A DNA stretch of 23,288 nucleotides, from assembly GCA_965372015.1 (NCBI GenBank), contig CBDVAP010000035.1, positions 1-23,288 on the forward strand. The letters run 5' to 3'. Source of the DNA: JACZSB01 sp965372015 (GTDB lineage Bacteria > Fidelibacterota > Marinisomatia > SCGC-AAA003-L08 > TS1B11). A model generated the notes under the pieces. It ran no database searches, was not told the origin of the DNA, and saw only the letters and a list, made by a program, of their open reading frames with translations. Numbering within the stretch: the first letter of the stretch is position 1; each line of letters starts with the position of its first letter. Below, piece by piece: positions 15,616 to 23,191 of the stretch. A program made the translations under genes and the position numbers.

Positions 15616-18600
15616 CTATTCATTGAGCAATATTCCCATCCGGACGGCCACCTGCTGATTGTAGATTTTCTCATAGTCGATGATATCCAGGGCCAGCGGC
15701 ACCACCTTGATAATCGCCTCCTTTTCACTCTCCCACTCGCTAATCAGGTACTTGGCGATGGCCGACCTGGTGTGAAACTTATGCCGCCTGAGCAGCCGCA
15801 GAATCAGGTTTTCGTCACTGCTGGAAGGCGTAGTAGTACGTACGAATTCCTTGTTCAGACCTGGCAGCCTATCGCGGTCAGGGCAGTAAATGAAGGCTAC
15901 TCCGCCCGACATGCCGGCGCCGAAATTCCGGCCGAAATCCCCCAGTACCAGCACCGTGCCGCGCGTCATGTATTCGCAACAGTGGTTACCTACTCCCTCC
16001 ACCACGGCCACCGCCCCACTGTTACGTACCGCGAACCGCTCGCCGGCCTTTCCACCGATCAGCAGGGTACCACCGGTGGCGCCGTACAGGGCCACATTGC
16101 CGATAATGGTCTGTGAGGGGTGCTGCTCACGGATCGCTTTCTCGAAGCGGATAGAGATCACCCCGCCGGATTGGCCCTTGCCTACGTAATCGTTGGCCAC
16201 CCCTCGCAACCGAAGCTCTACCCCATCGGTGAGGAAAGCGCCAAAACTCTGTCCGGCGATGCCCCGTAGTCGAACCTGGATATTACCGGTGAAGTTGCCT
16301 TTGCCATACAGGAAGACCAGCTCGCCGGAAATACGGGCGCCCACTGCCCGGTCGGTGTTGCTGATCTTGCGGTGCACTACCACCTGGTCGTGGGTCATGA
16401 TGGCCGGGCGCACCTCGTTGATGATCTCCTCGTCGATGTTTGTTCCCGCCCTGGGGGCCGCCGGCTTCAGCTTGACCTCACTCTCCAGCGGCAGGCCCCG
16501 GGGGGCAGCGGGATTCATGATAGCACCCAGATCAATCCCCTGCGCTTTAATCAGTTTCCTGTGCTTCCGGTTATACATCAGTAGATCGGTACGTCCCACC
16601 AGGTCCCGCAAAGCATAGCTCCCCAGCGAGGAGATAATCTGCCGCACCTCCTCCGCTACGCCGGTAAGGTAGCGGGCAACGTCTTTGGGACTGCCCTTAA
16701 AGCGGCGGCGAAGGTTCTCATCCTGGGTGGCGATACCGGTGGGACAGGTATTTAAGTGGCACTGCCGCGCCATCACGCATCCCAGGGCCACCAGTAGCGT
16801 GGTGCCAAAGTCGTATTCTTCCGCTCCCAGCAAGGTCGCCATTACTACATCCAGGCCGGTTTTAAGGCCCCCGTCCACTCGCAGGGTCACCCGCGATCGC
16901 AATCCGTTGGCGGTCAGCACCTGGTGGGTTTCCGCCAACCCCAATTCCCAGGGTAAGCCGGTATGTTTAAGCGAACCCAGCGGACTGGCGCCCGAGCCGC
17001 CATCACCCCCGGAGATTAAGACTATATCCGCGCCTCCTTTTACCACTCCGCTGGCGATGGTGCCCACGCCGGGCTGGGACACTAATTTCACCGACACCGC
17101 TGCCCGGGGGTTTACTTGTTTGAGATCATAAATCAGCTGGGCGATGTCCTCAATACTGTAAATATCGTGGTGGGGCGGTGGCGAGATCAGCGGTACCCCC
17201 GGCGTTGATTTCCGCACAGTGGCGATGCCCACGGTGACCTTGTGGCCCGGTAGCTGGCCCCCCTCTCCCGGCTTAGCGCCCTGGGCAATCTTGATCTGGA
17301 TTTCCCGGGCGGACGCCAAGTATTCGGTGGTTACCCCAAAACGCCCACTGGCGATCTGTTTGGTGGTGCAGTTGACCGACTTGTCCGGATTGGTGGGGGC
17401 GTAACGGTCAGGCTGCTCGCCGCCTTCACCGGTATTACTGCGGCCGCCCGTTAAATATAGCCCCGACGCCAACGCGCGATGGACTTCCTCCGAGACCGAA
17501 CCGAAGGACATGGCTCCCGCTCCGAAGCGTGGCAAGATCTGGGCGGCCGGTTCCACCTGCTCCAACAGAACTGCCTGCACCTTGCGCAAAGCCAGTAAGT
17601 CCCGCAAATAAATCGGCCCATCCCCTTGGGGCGGGGCTGCCTGGTAACTGTTATGAGTGGAGCTCTGGATGGCCTTGAACGCCGCCGGTGAGAATCCATG
17701 GCGCTCGCCACTCTTTCGGTAGCGGAAGCGACCCTGCTCGGGTAATTGCGGGTTAGCAGTAAAGGCTCGCTTGGAGCGCTCCAGCAGCTGTTGGGTGATC
17801 TGTTTAAGCCCGATGCCGCCGGTCCGGCACTGGATCGATGGAAAGTAACGCTCCAGTAATTCCGGAGAGAGCCCGATGGCATGCAGCAGCATACTGCCAT
17901 GATAGCTGGTATGGGTGGCGATTCCGGATTTGGCCATGATCTTCACCAGCCCCTTCTCGAGAGACAACCGGTAGTTGCTCATTTTCTCCGGCCAATCGTC
18001 GTCAGCGAATTCCTCACGTATAGTTTGGTAGGCCAGATAGGGATAAATAGCACTGGCCCCCAGCGCGACGAGACAGGCCACATGGTGGTCTTCGACAACG
18101 TCCCCAACCAGGCATATAATGGAGGCTTTGCTGCGGACCCGTTTTTTCAGGAGATGATCATGCAGGGCTGAGACCAGCAACGGCATGGGGATCGGCAGCT
18201 CTCCCGGCTCCAACTCTTCATCGCTGATCAGCAATAATTTACAGCCGCCCAGTACAGCCGCTTCACAATCGGCCGCCAGTTCTTCCAACCGCTGGGCCAG
18301 ATCACCGCCTGCTGGTAGAATGCCGCGATATTCGCGATAGGGGAACTGGATCGGATTGTCTTTGAGGACTTGTACCTCCCGTGGTGAAAGCACCGGGCTT
18401 TCGATGCGCAGAGCGCCCTGGAAGGTTGGAGGTTTGGGCTCCAGCAGGTTTTCCTCGCTGCCCAGATAATTGTACAGGCTGATATTCAGCCGCTCCCTGA
18501 TGGGATCTATGGGTGGGTTGGTTACCTGGGCAAAAGCGTGTTTGAAATAGTCGTACATTCGCTGCGGTCGGTTGGAAAGAAAGGCGGGTGGCGTATCATC

Positions 18601-20163
18601 TCCCATGGAGCCCACCGGCTCCCGTCCGCTACGGGACATGGGCATGATATAGCGATCCAGGTCTTCGAGGTCCCATCCCAGGGCCAACCGTTGGCGGATA
18701 CCCTGTTCACCCACCGGCTCAGGAAACTCACCGAACTCTTCTTCCGGTTCACCTCTGGGGATAATCTTCAGGTTATCATCCATCAATTTGGAATAGGGCG
18801 CCTGGCTGGCCACCAACTTCTTGATTTCGTCGTTTTCTTTCATTCCCCGCCCATCCAGAGCCAGGGAAAAAATCTCACCAGCGGTCATGTGGTGATGGAA
18901 CTGCAAGTTATCCGGCGCCACATCAATCACCCCCGCTTCAGACGCCATGATAAAGAGGCCGTCCCGGGTGACGGTATAACGCAGGGGGCGCAGACCGTTG
19001 CGGTCCATCTTGGCGCCCACAAAGCTGCCGTCGGTCACAACCACGGCCGCCGGACCGTCCCAAGCCTCCATCAGGTTCTCATGGAACATGTAAAAGTCCT
19101 TTAAGGGACGCTCCATCAGGTGATTGTCCGTATAGGGCTCAGGCAATAGCATCATCAGGCTGCGGAACATGCCCCGTCCGCTACGCATCAGGAATTCCAG
19201 AGTATTGTCCAGACTGAAGGAATCGCTGCCCGAAAGAGCGGTAATCGGTTTCAAGTTTTCCAGCTCCGCTCCCCAGAAATCGGAACCTAATTCCATCTCT
19301 CGGGCCCGCATCCACAGACGGTTCCCTTTAATCGTGTTGATCTCACCGTTATGGGCCAGCAACCGGAAGGGCTGGGCCATGGCCCAGTTAGGTATGGTGT
19401 TGGTGGAGTAGCGTTCATGGAACAGGGCCACCCGGGCTACGTAACCGGGTTCGATCAGGTCCAGGTAGAAGCGGTCCAGCTGTTCAGCCTTCATCAAACC
19501 CTTATAGACGATAGTTTTAGTGGATAACGAGCAGAAAAAGGTCTCATCACCGTTGCCGTGGTGCTTCATGAAGGCCTGGCGCAATAAAAACAGCTGGGAT
19601 TCCACCGGACGCGGCAGCCCGGCCCTGGGCGGAGGCTCGCCGTACCGGGCCTCCCCGTGCCGTTTACGGCCAGGGCTCCGCCGAGGCCCCACGGGGAGCC
19701 CCGGGCAGGCTAAGAATATCTGGATGATTTCAGGACAGCTGCTGCGCGCCAGATCGCCCAGAGCTTCCAGGTTAACGGGTACCGACCGGCGGCCCAGGTA
19801 GCGGAAGCCGTAGCCGGCCGCTAATTCAGGGAAGCGGCTCTCCAGAATTGCCAGACCTTTTTTTGAGGTGAAGACCATACCCACCGCCAGCTCCTCGCCG
19901 GAGCGTAGCTCGCTGGACAGTTCATCTTGAACGATGCGCTGAAACAGCTCCTGGGGCAGATCCGTGAGCAAGCCGCCGCCATCACCGGTTTTATCGTCAG
20001 CGCCCTGGGCGCCCCGGTGGGCCAGACGGGCGACCGCCTGCAGCGCCCCGGTAACCACCCGCCGGCTGGGTTGTCCCGAGAGTTCGGCGATGAAGCCGGT
20101 CCCGCAGGCATCATGAAACTGGGTAGGGTCGAACAAGGGGTATTTATCAGGGAGGCTTACCAT
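15616..20163 (-). CDS. gltB: Glutamate synthase large subunit
   Basis: This 1515-residue enzyme makes two glutamates from glutamine and 2-oxoglutarate. The N-terminal class II glutamine amidotransferase domain begins after a short propeptide at Cys20 (FHDACGTGFIAELSG), the expected nucleophile after processing. A central domain and the FMN-binding synthase domain follow, including PGEGGQLPGHKV and VLISGGDGGSGASPLGSLKH. The 3Fe-4S cysteines are C1129, C1135 and C1140 in CVMARQCHLNTCPTG. A GXGXG beta-helix domain forms the C-terminus. No gltD is in the window, so the electron donor (GltD or ferredoxin) is unknown. It lies 52 nt after the MoeB-like gene and before the ilv operon, where it can supply glutamate to IlvE. 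Residues 154-178 appear to come from an inserted repeat (separate entry). The start has no clear ribosome-binding site. Confidence 0.94.
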   Translation of the reverse strand: MVSLPDKYPLFDPTQFHDACGTGFIAELSGQPSRRVVTGALQAVARLAHRGAQGADDKTGDGGGLLTDLPQELFQRIVQDELSSELRSGEELAVGMVFTSKKGLAILESRFPELAAGYGFRYLGRRSVPVNLEALGDLARSSCPEIIQIFLACPGLPVGPRRSPGRKRHGEARYGEPPPRAGLPRPVESQLFLLRQAFMKHHGNGDETFFCSLSTKTIVYKGLMKAEQLDRFYLDLIEPGYVARVALFHERYSTNTIPNWAMAQPFRLLAHNGEINTIKGNRLWMRAREMELGSDFWGAELENLKPITALSGSDSFSLDNTLEFLMRSGRGMFRSLMMLLPEPYTDNHLMERPLKDFYMFHENLMEAWDGPAAVVVTDGSFVGAKMDRNGLRPLRYTVTRDGLFIMASEAGVIDVAPDNLQFHHHMTAGEIFSLALDGRGMKENDEIKKLVASQAPYSKLMDDNLKIIPRGEPEEEFGEFPEPVGEQGIRQRLALGWDLEDLDRYIMPMSRSGREPVGSMGDDTPPAFLSNRPQRMYDYFKHAFAQVTNPPIDPIRERLNISLYNYLGSEENLLEPKPPTFQGALRIESPVLSPREVQVLKDNPIQFPYREYRGILPAGGDLAQRLEELAADCEAAVLGGCKLLLISDEELEPGELPIPMPLLVSALHDHLLKKRVRSKASIICLVGDVVEDHHVACLVALGASAIYPYLAYQTIREEFADDDWPEKMSNYRLSLEKGLVKIMAKSGIATHTSYHGSMLLHAIGLSPELLERYFPSIQCRTGGIGLKQITQQLLERSKRAFTANPQLPEQGRFRYRKSGERHGFSPAAFKAIQSSTHNSYQAAPPQGDGPIYLRDLLALRKVQAVLLEQVEPAAQILPRFGAGAMSFGSVSEEVHRALASGLYLTGGRSNTGEGGEQPDRYAPTNPDKSVNCTTKQIASGRFGVTTEYLASAREIQIKIAQGAKPGEGGQLPGHKVTVGIATVRKSTPGVPLISPPPHHDIYSIEDIAQLIYDLKQVNPRAAVSVKLVSQPGVGTIASGVVKGGADIVLISGGDGGSGASPLGSLKHTGLPWELGLAETHQVLTANGLRSRVTLRVDGGLKTGLDVVMATLLGAEEYDFGTTLLVALGCVMARQCHLNTCPTGIATQDENLRRRFKGSPKDVARYLTGVAEEVRQIISSLGSYALRDLVGRTDLLMYNRKHRKLIKAQGIDLGAIMNPAAPRGLPLESEVKLKPAAPRAGTNIDEEIINEVRPAIMTHDQVVVHRKISNTDRAVGARISGELVFLYGKGNFTGNIQVRLRGIAGQSFGAFLTDGVELRLRGVANDYVGKGQSGGVISIRFEKAIREQHPSQTIIGNVALYGATGGTLLIGGKAGERFAVRNSGAVAVVEGVGNHCCEYMTRGTVLVLGDFGRNFGAGMSGGVAFIYCPDRDRLPGLNKEFVRTTTPSSSDENLILRLLRRHKFHTRSAIAKYLISEWESEKEAIIKVVPLALDIIDYEKIYNQQVAVRMGILLNE
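19633..19702 (-). repeat. Family D palindromic repeat inside gltB coding sequence
   Basis: A very GC-rich block of about 70 nt lies in frame in gltB. It contains the inverted repeats GGGCTCCCCGT/ACGGGGAGGCCC and GCCGT/ACGGC. Its ends, GGCCTCGGCGGAGCC and GTACGGCGAGCCT, each differ at only one base from the repeat downstream of ilvE (3048-3086). It encodes a Pro/Gly/Arg-rich segment, VGPRRSPGRKRHGEARYGEP, where other GltB proteins pass directly from the Pro-containing turn into the LFLLRQ-type helix. It adds residues without breaking the frame. Confidence 0.65.
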
Positions 20164-20215
20164 CGATCAGCGCCAGGGAGCCGTGCTTAAGCCATAAAGG
20201 AGTAATACCATCGGC

Positions 20216-21103
20216 TTACGAACCGGCGCTGCTATTCGTGCTACCCGCCGGACTTTTGCCAGGGGGCTCTACCGCACAAGAATCCACATATTCCACCCGC
20301 CGATAATCGAACTGCGGATCGGAGCACACCGGGCAGCCCTGATCCCGGTTGATCCCCAATTGCCGGAAGGTGGAATCGATGCCGTCGTATAGCAAGAGCC
20401 GGTTCTTTAATGTCGGCCCTATCTGGTAGCCCCCTCGATTCAGGATCAGTTTCAAGGCCTCGGCCGCCTGGAGTGAGCCGATAATGCCGGTGACCACTCC
20501 GAAAATACCGGCTTCCACGCAACTCGGGGCGTGCTCCGGATCCGGGGCGGAGGGGAAGATGCATCGGTAGCAACAACAATCCGCTTCTCTAGTGAAGGTG
20601 GTCACCTGTCCGGAAAACTGGAGCACCGCGCCAAAAACCAAGGGCTTCCCGGCCTGGTGGCAGACATCGTTTATCAAAAACCGGGTGGCGAAGTTATCGC
20701 TGCCATCGACGACGATATCGTAACCCTCAAGCAGGCCCCAGATGTTGCCACTGTCCAGTTTCACCGGGTGCGGCACAATCTCGATTTCCGGATTGATCCC
20801 CTGCAAGGTATCTGCCGCCGACTCAACCTTGGGCCGTCCCACATCAGCTGTACCATGGAGTATCTGCCGCTGTAGGTTGTTCAGGGACACCTGGTCATAG
20901 TCCACTAGACCGAGTGTACCCACACCGGCAGCGGCCAGGTAAAGGGCCGCCGGCGAGCCCAGTCCGCCCGCCCCCAGCACCAGCACCCGGGCCGCATTCA
21001 GGGCCAGCTGGCCATCTTCCCCAACCTGGTCCAAGGCGATATGGCGGGCATAGCGGTTATACCAATCCAGGGACCGGTCTGTTTCTTGGGCAGAGATAAC
21101 CAT
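20216..21103 (-). CDS. moeB: MoeB/ThiF-family sulfur-carrier adenylyltransferase
   Basis: This 295-residue E1-like enzyme adenylates the C-terminal glycine of a ubiquitin-fold sulfur carrier. Visible: RYARHIALDQVGEDGQ at the N-terminus, the nucleotide-binding GAGGLGS (44-50), QRQILHGTADVGRPK, DGSDNFATRFLINDVC (133-148), zinc-ligand pairs C178/C181 and C257/C260, and a likely catalytic Cys195 in APSCVEAGIFGVV. A Ser/Gly-rich tail replaces the rhodanese domain of longer relatives. It begins 1 nt after the stop of the carrier gene, and its GGAGG ribosome-binding site lies within the carrier's Gly-Gly codons. The symbol is a family-level name. The thrC-like neighbour and the absence of molybdopterin genes argue for a role in amino-acid sulfur transfer rather than cofactor synthesis, but that is inference. 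Confidence 0.85.
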   Translation of the reverse strand: MVISAQETDRSLDWYNRYARHIALDQVGEDGQLALNAARVLVLGAGGLGSPAALYLAAAGVGTLGLVDYDQVSLNNLQRQILHGTADVGRPKVESAADTLQGINPEIEIVPHPVKLDSGNIWGLLEGYDIVVDGSDNFATRFLINDVCHQAGKPLVFGAVLQFSGQVTTFTREADCCCYRCIFPSAPDPEHAPSCVEAGIFGVVTGIIGSLQAAEALKLILNRGGYQIGPTLKNRLLLYDGIDSTFRQLGINRDQGCPVCSDPQFDYRRVEYVDSCAVEPPGKSPAGSTNSSAGS

Positions 21104-21104
21104 T

Positions 21105-21380
21105 CTAACCTCCGGCGATGGCTGATATGACGGTTACCAAATCGCCCGGCTTAACAGTGGTGGCCAGCTGCTCCTTGAAACGGACATCTTCCTCGTTTAT
21201 ATATATATTGATATGGCGGTGCAGGGTGCCTTCCGACTCCAGCAGCCGGCCGGTCAGTCCCGGGTAGCGCCGGTCCAACTCCGCCAACGCCTCACCGACG
21301 GTGCCGGCTGCCACCAGCACTTTGTCATCCCCGTTGACCACTTGCCGCAGTGGGCCTAGAAATTCAAATTGCACTGACAC
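21105..21380 (-). CDS. MoaD/ThiS-like sulfur-carrier protein ending in Gly-Gly
   Basis: This 91-residue beta-grasp protein begins SVQFEFLGPLRQVVNG and ends in VKPGDLVTVISAIAGG. The PGD-V-(I/V)-x-P/A-x-GG ending is the hallmark of MoaD/ThiS carriers whose terminal glycine is adenylated and converted to a thiocarboxylate. Because Gly-Gly is already terminal, no peptidase is needed to expose it. Translation starts at GTG (21380) inside the end of the thrC-like gene (17-nt overlap), with GGAGG 6 nt upstream. It lies between a thrC-like PLP enzyme and its E1-like partner, so the carrier most likely delivers sulfur to a substrate bound by that PLP enzyme. A molybdopterin-synthase role is possible but no MoaE is seen. 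Confidence 0.85.
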   Translation of the reverse strand: MSVQFEFLGPLRQVVNGDDKVLVAAGTVGEALAELDRRYPGLTGRLLESEGTLHRHINIYINEEDVRFKEQLATTVKPGDLVTVISAIAGG

Positions 21381-22620
21381 GATTAACCTCCGTTTGAATT
21401 TTTGGTTCCCGGCATTCCCGGTAAGCCGAATATTTGGGTTCGATCACCGGTAAATCAGCCGTACGATAAGCCAACAGGTCGGCGGTCTTCAAGCCGTTGC
21501 CGGTGATGCACAGTACCGTCACCGCCTCCCGGTCGAGTTTGCCTTGGGCCAGCAGCTTCTCGGTCACCGCCACCGTTACCCCCCCGGCGGTTTCGGCGAA
21601 AATCCCTTCGGTTTCCGCCAATAGGGCGATGGCGCGAATGGTCTCTTCATCGCTCACGTCCTCGGCCCAGCCACCCGACTCCTTGATGGTACGGGCTGCC
21701 CGCAACCCGTCGGCGGGGGCCCCGATGGACAGCGATTTGACCACCGTATCCGGTTTAACCGGGCGAATCTCCCCGGCGCCGGTCTTTACTACGGTGGCAA
21801 TGGGCGCGCAGCCGCTGGCCTGGGCGCCGAATATGCTAACGGGCCGCTCGTCTGCCAAGCCCACCTGCACCACCTCGCGAAAGGCCTTGCCTATCTTGGA
21901 GATCAGCGATCCGCCGGCCATGGGCACCACCACCTGATCGGGGAGCTGCCAGCCCAACTGTTCGACGATCTCGAAGCCCACCGTCTTCGAGCCCTCGGAA
22001 TAGTATGGCCGTAGGTTCACGTTGACAATCCCGATGCGCTCACGATAAGTAAGTTCCGTGCACAGGCGGTTTACATCATCGTAAGTCCCGCGCACCTTGA
22101 TCAGGTGAACATTGTAGCAGGCGGTGGCCACAATCTTCTGCTGCTCGAGGTCATCCGGCACTAGAATGATACTGGTCAGCCCCAACATGGACGCCTGGGC
22201 TCCCAGGGCGTTGGCCAGGTTTCCGGTGGAGGCGCAGCCTACCTGCTCGAAACCGAAATCGACCGCTTTGGCCAGAGCCACCGAGACCACCCGGTCCTTG
22301 AACGACAGGGAAGGGAAGTTTACCGCATCGTTCTTGAGGTACAGGTTGGGCATGTCCAGCACCCGGCCCAACCGGCGAGCCCGCACCAGGGGGGTCCAGC
22401 CTACCGGCGTCTCCGGTACACCGCTGTCAACCGTTGGTAGCAGTTCGTGATAGCGCCACATGCTGGTCGGCCGACGGGCGATATCCTCCCGGCTCAGCCG
22501 CTTGCGGAGGGCCGGATAGTCGTATTCAACCTCCAACGGATTGAAGCACTCCGGACAGACAGTGTCCGGTTTAAACTCGGTCTTGTAGTCACAAGACCGG
22601 CATCGCAGAACCTGGTTCAT
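21364..22620 (-). CDS. thrC: Threonine synthase-family PLP enzyme (sulfur-carrier linked)
   Basis: This 418-residue fold-type II PLP enzyme is annotated by family as threonine synthase, which converts O-phosphohomoserine to threonine. Residues 7-25 form a rubredoxin-like zinc knuckle (C7, C10, C22, C25). The PLP lysine is K108 in LSFKDRVVSVAL, where classical ThrC has a PTGSFKDRG-type motif. CASTGNLANALGAQ, VPMAGGSLISKIGKAF and VLCITGNGLKT follow. Start: ATG at 22620 with AGGAG 6 nt upstream, directly after a terminator U-tract. It overlaps a Gly-Gly sulfur carrier that is followed by an E1-like enzyme, and is preceded by a Met/Ile-rich leader. The true product may therefore be threonine or a sulfur amino acid such as homocysteine; the sequence alone does not decide. 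Confidence 0.85.
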   Translation of the reverse strand: MNQVLRCRSCDYKTEFKPDTVCPECFNPLEVEYDYPALRKRLSREDIARRPTSMWRYHELLPTVDSGVPETPVGWTPLVRARRLGRVLDMPNLYLKNDAVNFPSLSFKDRVVSVALAKAVDFGFEQVGCASTGNLANALGAQASMLGLTSIILVPDDLEQQKIVATACYNVHLIKVRGTYDDVNRLCTELTYRERIGIVNVNLRPYYSEGSKTVGFEIVEQLGWQLPDQVVVPMAGGSLISKIGKAFREVVQVGLADERPVSIFGAQASGCAPIATVVKTGAGEIRPVKPDTVVKSLSIGAPADGLRAARTIKESGGWAEDVSDEETIRAIALLAETEGIFAETAGGVTVAVTEKLLAQGKLDREAVTVLCITGNGLKTADLLAYRTADLPVIEPKYSAYRECREPKIQTEVNRVSAI

Positions 22621-22631
22621 TCCTTACTCCT

Positions 22632-22665
22632 AAAAAAAACCCCCACTACGTGTTCGGTAGGGGGG
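22632..22665 (-). terminator. Intrinsic terminator in the thrC leader (attenuator)
   Basis: Transcript CCCCC-CTAC, a 7-nt loop, GTAG-(U)-GGGGG and then eight U residues: a 9-bp GC-rich stem with one bulge. The U-tract ends only 3 nt before the thrC ribosome-binding site, so this terminator stops transcription before thrC rather than ending an upstream gene. Its 5' arm is also the target of an antiterminator (22709-22718). Confidence 0.85.
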
Positions 22666-22773
22666 CTTGAAAGCAGGTTTTGGAATTGGGCTACTCCATC
22701 CGCTCCTGGCCCCACCTATGGGCGCACATAATCATAGCGATCATCGGCATTCGTCGCATTCCAATTCCGAAAA
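22658..22773 (-). promoter_or_regulatory. Antiterminator and anti-antiterminator pairings of thrC leader
   Basis: Two long-range pairings are visible. First, UAGGUGGGGC (22718-22709, leader codons 24-27) pairs with GCCCCCCUA (22666-22658), nine pairs with one bulged U, which removes the terminator's 5' arm. Second, UUUU-C-GGAAUUGG (22773-22761, leader codons 6-10) pairs with CCAAUUCCAAAA (22689-22678), twelve pairs with one bulge, just after the leader stop. The two interleave, so forming one disfavours the other. A ribosome stalled at codons 11-21 would block the second and favour the antiterminator; a ribosome reaching the stop would cover codons 24-27 and favour termination. This is the classical attenuation arrangement. 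Confidence 0.72.
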
Positions 22774-22789
22774 TTTCGTAGCCTGACAT
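22691..22789 (-). CDS. thrC leader peptide, Met/Ile-rich (32 residues)
   Basis: ATG at 22789 to TAG at 22691. Codons 11-21 encode MRRMPMIAMIM: five Met and two Ile in eleven, including one run of alternating Met and Ile; in all, 7 of 32 residues are Met and 4 are Ile. The ATG lies exactly where the promoter predicts the transcript to start, so translation may be leaderless; an in-frame TGA two codons upstream rules out a longer form. An internal start at codon 11 with a weak GGA upstream is an alternative. The position between promoter and attenuator terminator strongly suggests a control peptide sensing methionyl-tRNA and possibly isoleucyl-tRNA. Confidence 0.75.
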   Translation of the reverse strand: MSGYEIFGIGMRRMPMIAMIMCAHRWGQERME

Positions 22790-22795
22790 GGGTCA

Positions 22796-22825
22796 ATTAT
22801 AGCTCCGCACACGGACCCTTGGCAA
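22796..22825 (-). promoter_or_regulatory. Promoter of the thrC operon
   Basis: Minus strand: -35 TTGCCA (22825-22820), an 18-nt spacer and a perfect -10 TATAAT (22801-22796). Start of transcription is expected at about 22789, the A of the leader ATG. The match, spacing and downstream attenuator support each other. Confidence 0.75.
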
Positions 22826-22947
22826 GTGGAATTTGAGGTTTTTGGAATTCCGCATTGCATCAAATTATATGTAACCGCGGGGATTTCCCTGCGGGGTCGT
22901 TGCCTTCCCAAAGCATCGGGATAACCGAAAAATGGGGAAGCGCATGA
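22826..22947. other. Non-coding region with two imperfect hairpins
   Basis: No gene is seen. One imperfect hairpin spans about 22871-22904 (GTAACCGC-GGG ... CCC-GCGG ... GTTGC, with a wobble pair). A second spans about 22907-22940 (CTTCCC ... GGGAAG with inner CGG/CCG). They lie between the thrC promoter and the first family C repeat and may be part of the repeat region. Confidence 0.4.
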
Positions 22948-23045
22948 TCATTTACGGCCTCCCTGTGGCTCCGATCCAATTTGTCGCCCCAGGCGGCAAA
23001 TGCGAACTATATGTCTGAGTCCCGTTATGTTTATAGGGACGAGTT
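22948..23045. repeat. Family C structured direct repeat, copy 1
   Basis: A 98-nt unit beginning TCATTTACGGCCTCCCTGTG and ending GGGACGAGTT. It contains a TTG-T-CGCC/GGCG-G-CAA hairpin and a GTCCC/GGGAC hairpin. GCGAACTATA (23002-23011) is the exact inverse complement of TATAGTTCGC just after the unit (23046-23055). It matches copy 2 with roughly nine differences. Confidence 0.8.
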
Positions 23046-23191
23046 TATAGTTCGCAAAGTTTCTTTTGGTTCGTTTTCTTTCTAAAAGAAAATGAACATA
23101 TCCTTTCGGTCCGCTAGTCCCACTAACCCCGCCTCTGGCCCCGCCGTCGGCGGAGGATAAAACCGCCCCGAAGTTTCGGGATTCAGGGTGG
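23046..23191. other. Spacer between C repeats with a 13-bp palindrome
   Basis: No gene is credible. GTTCGTTTTCTTT (23069-23081) pairs with AAAGAAAATGAAC (23085-23097) across a 3-nt loop, with one G-T wobble. Similar AAAGAAAA-rich palindromes occur in repeat-rich bacterial intergenic DNA. A small CCCCGAAGTTTCGGG hairpin lies at about 23166-23180. Confidence 0.5.

Noticed and set aside
20164..20215. Possible regulatory site between the moeB-like gene and gltB
   Set aside because: Only a short GCTTAAGC palindrome is present, with no promoter pair or terminator, so it is treated as an ordinary operon gap.
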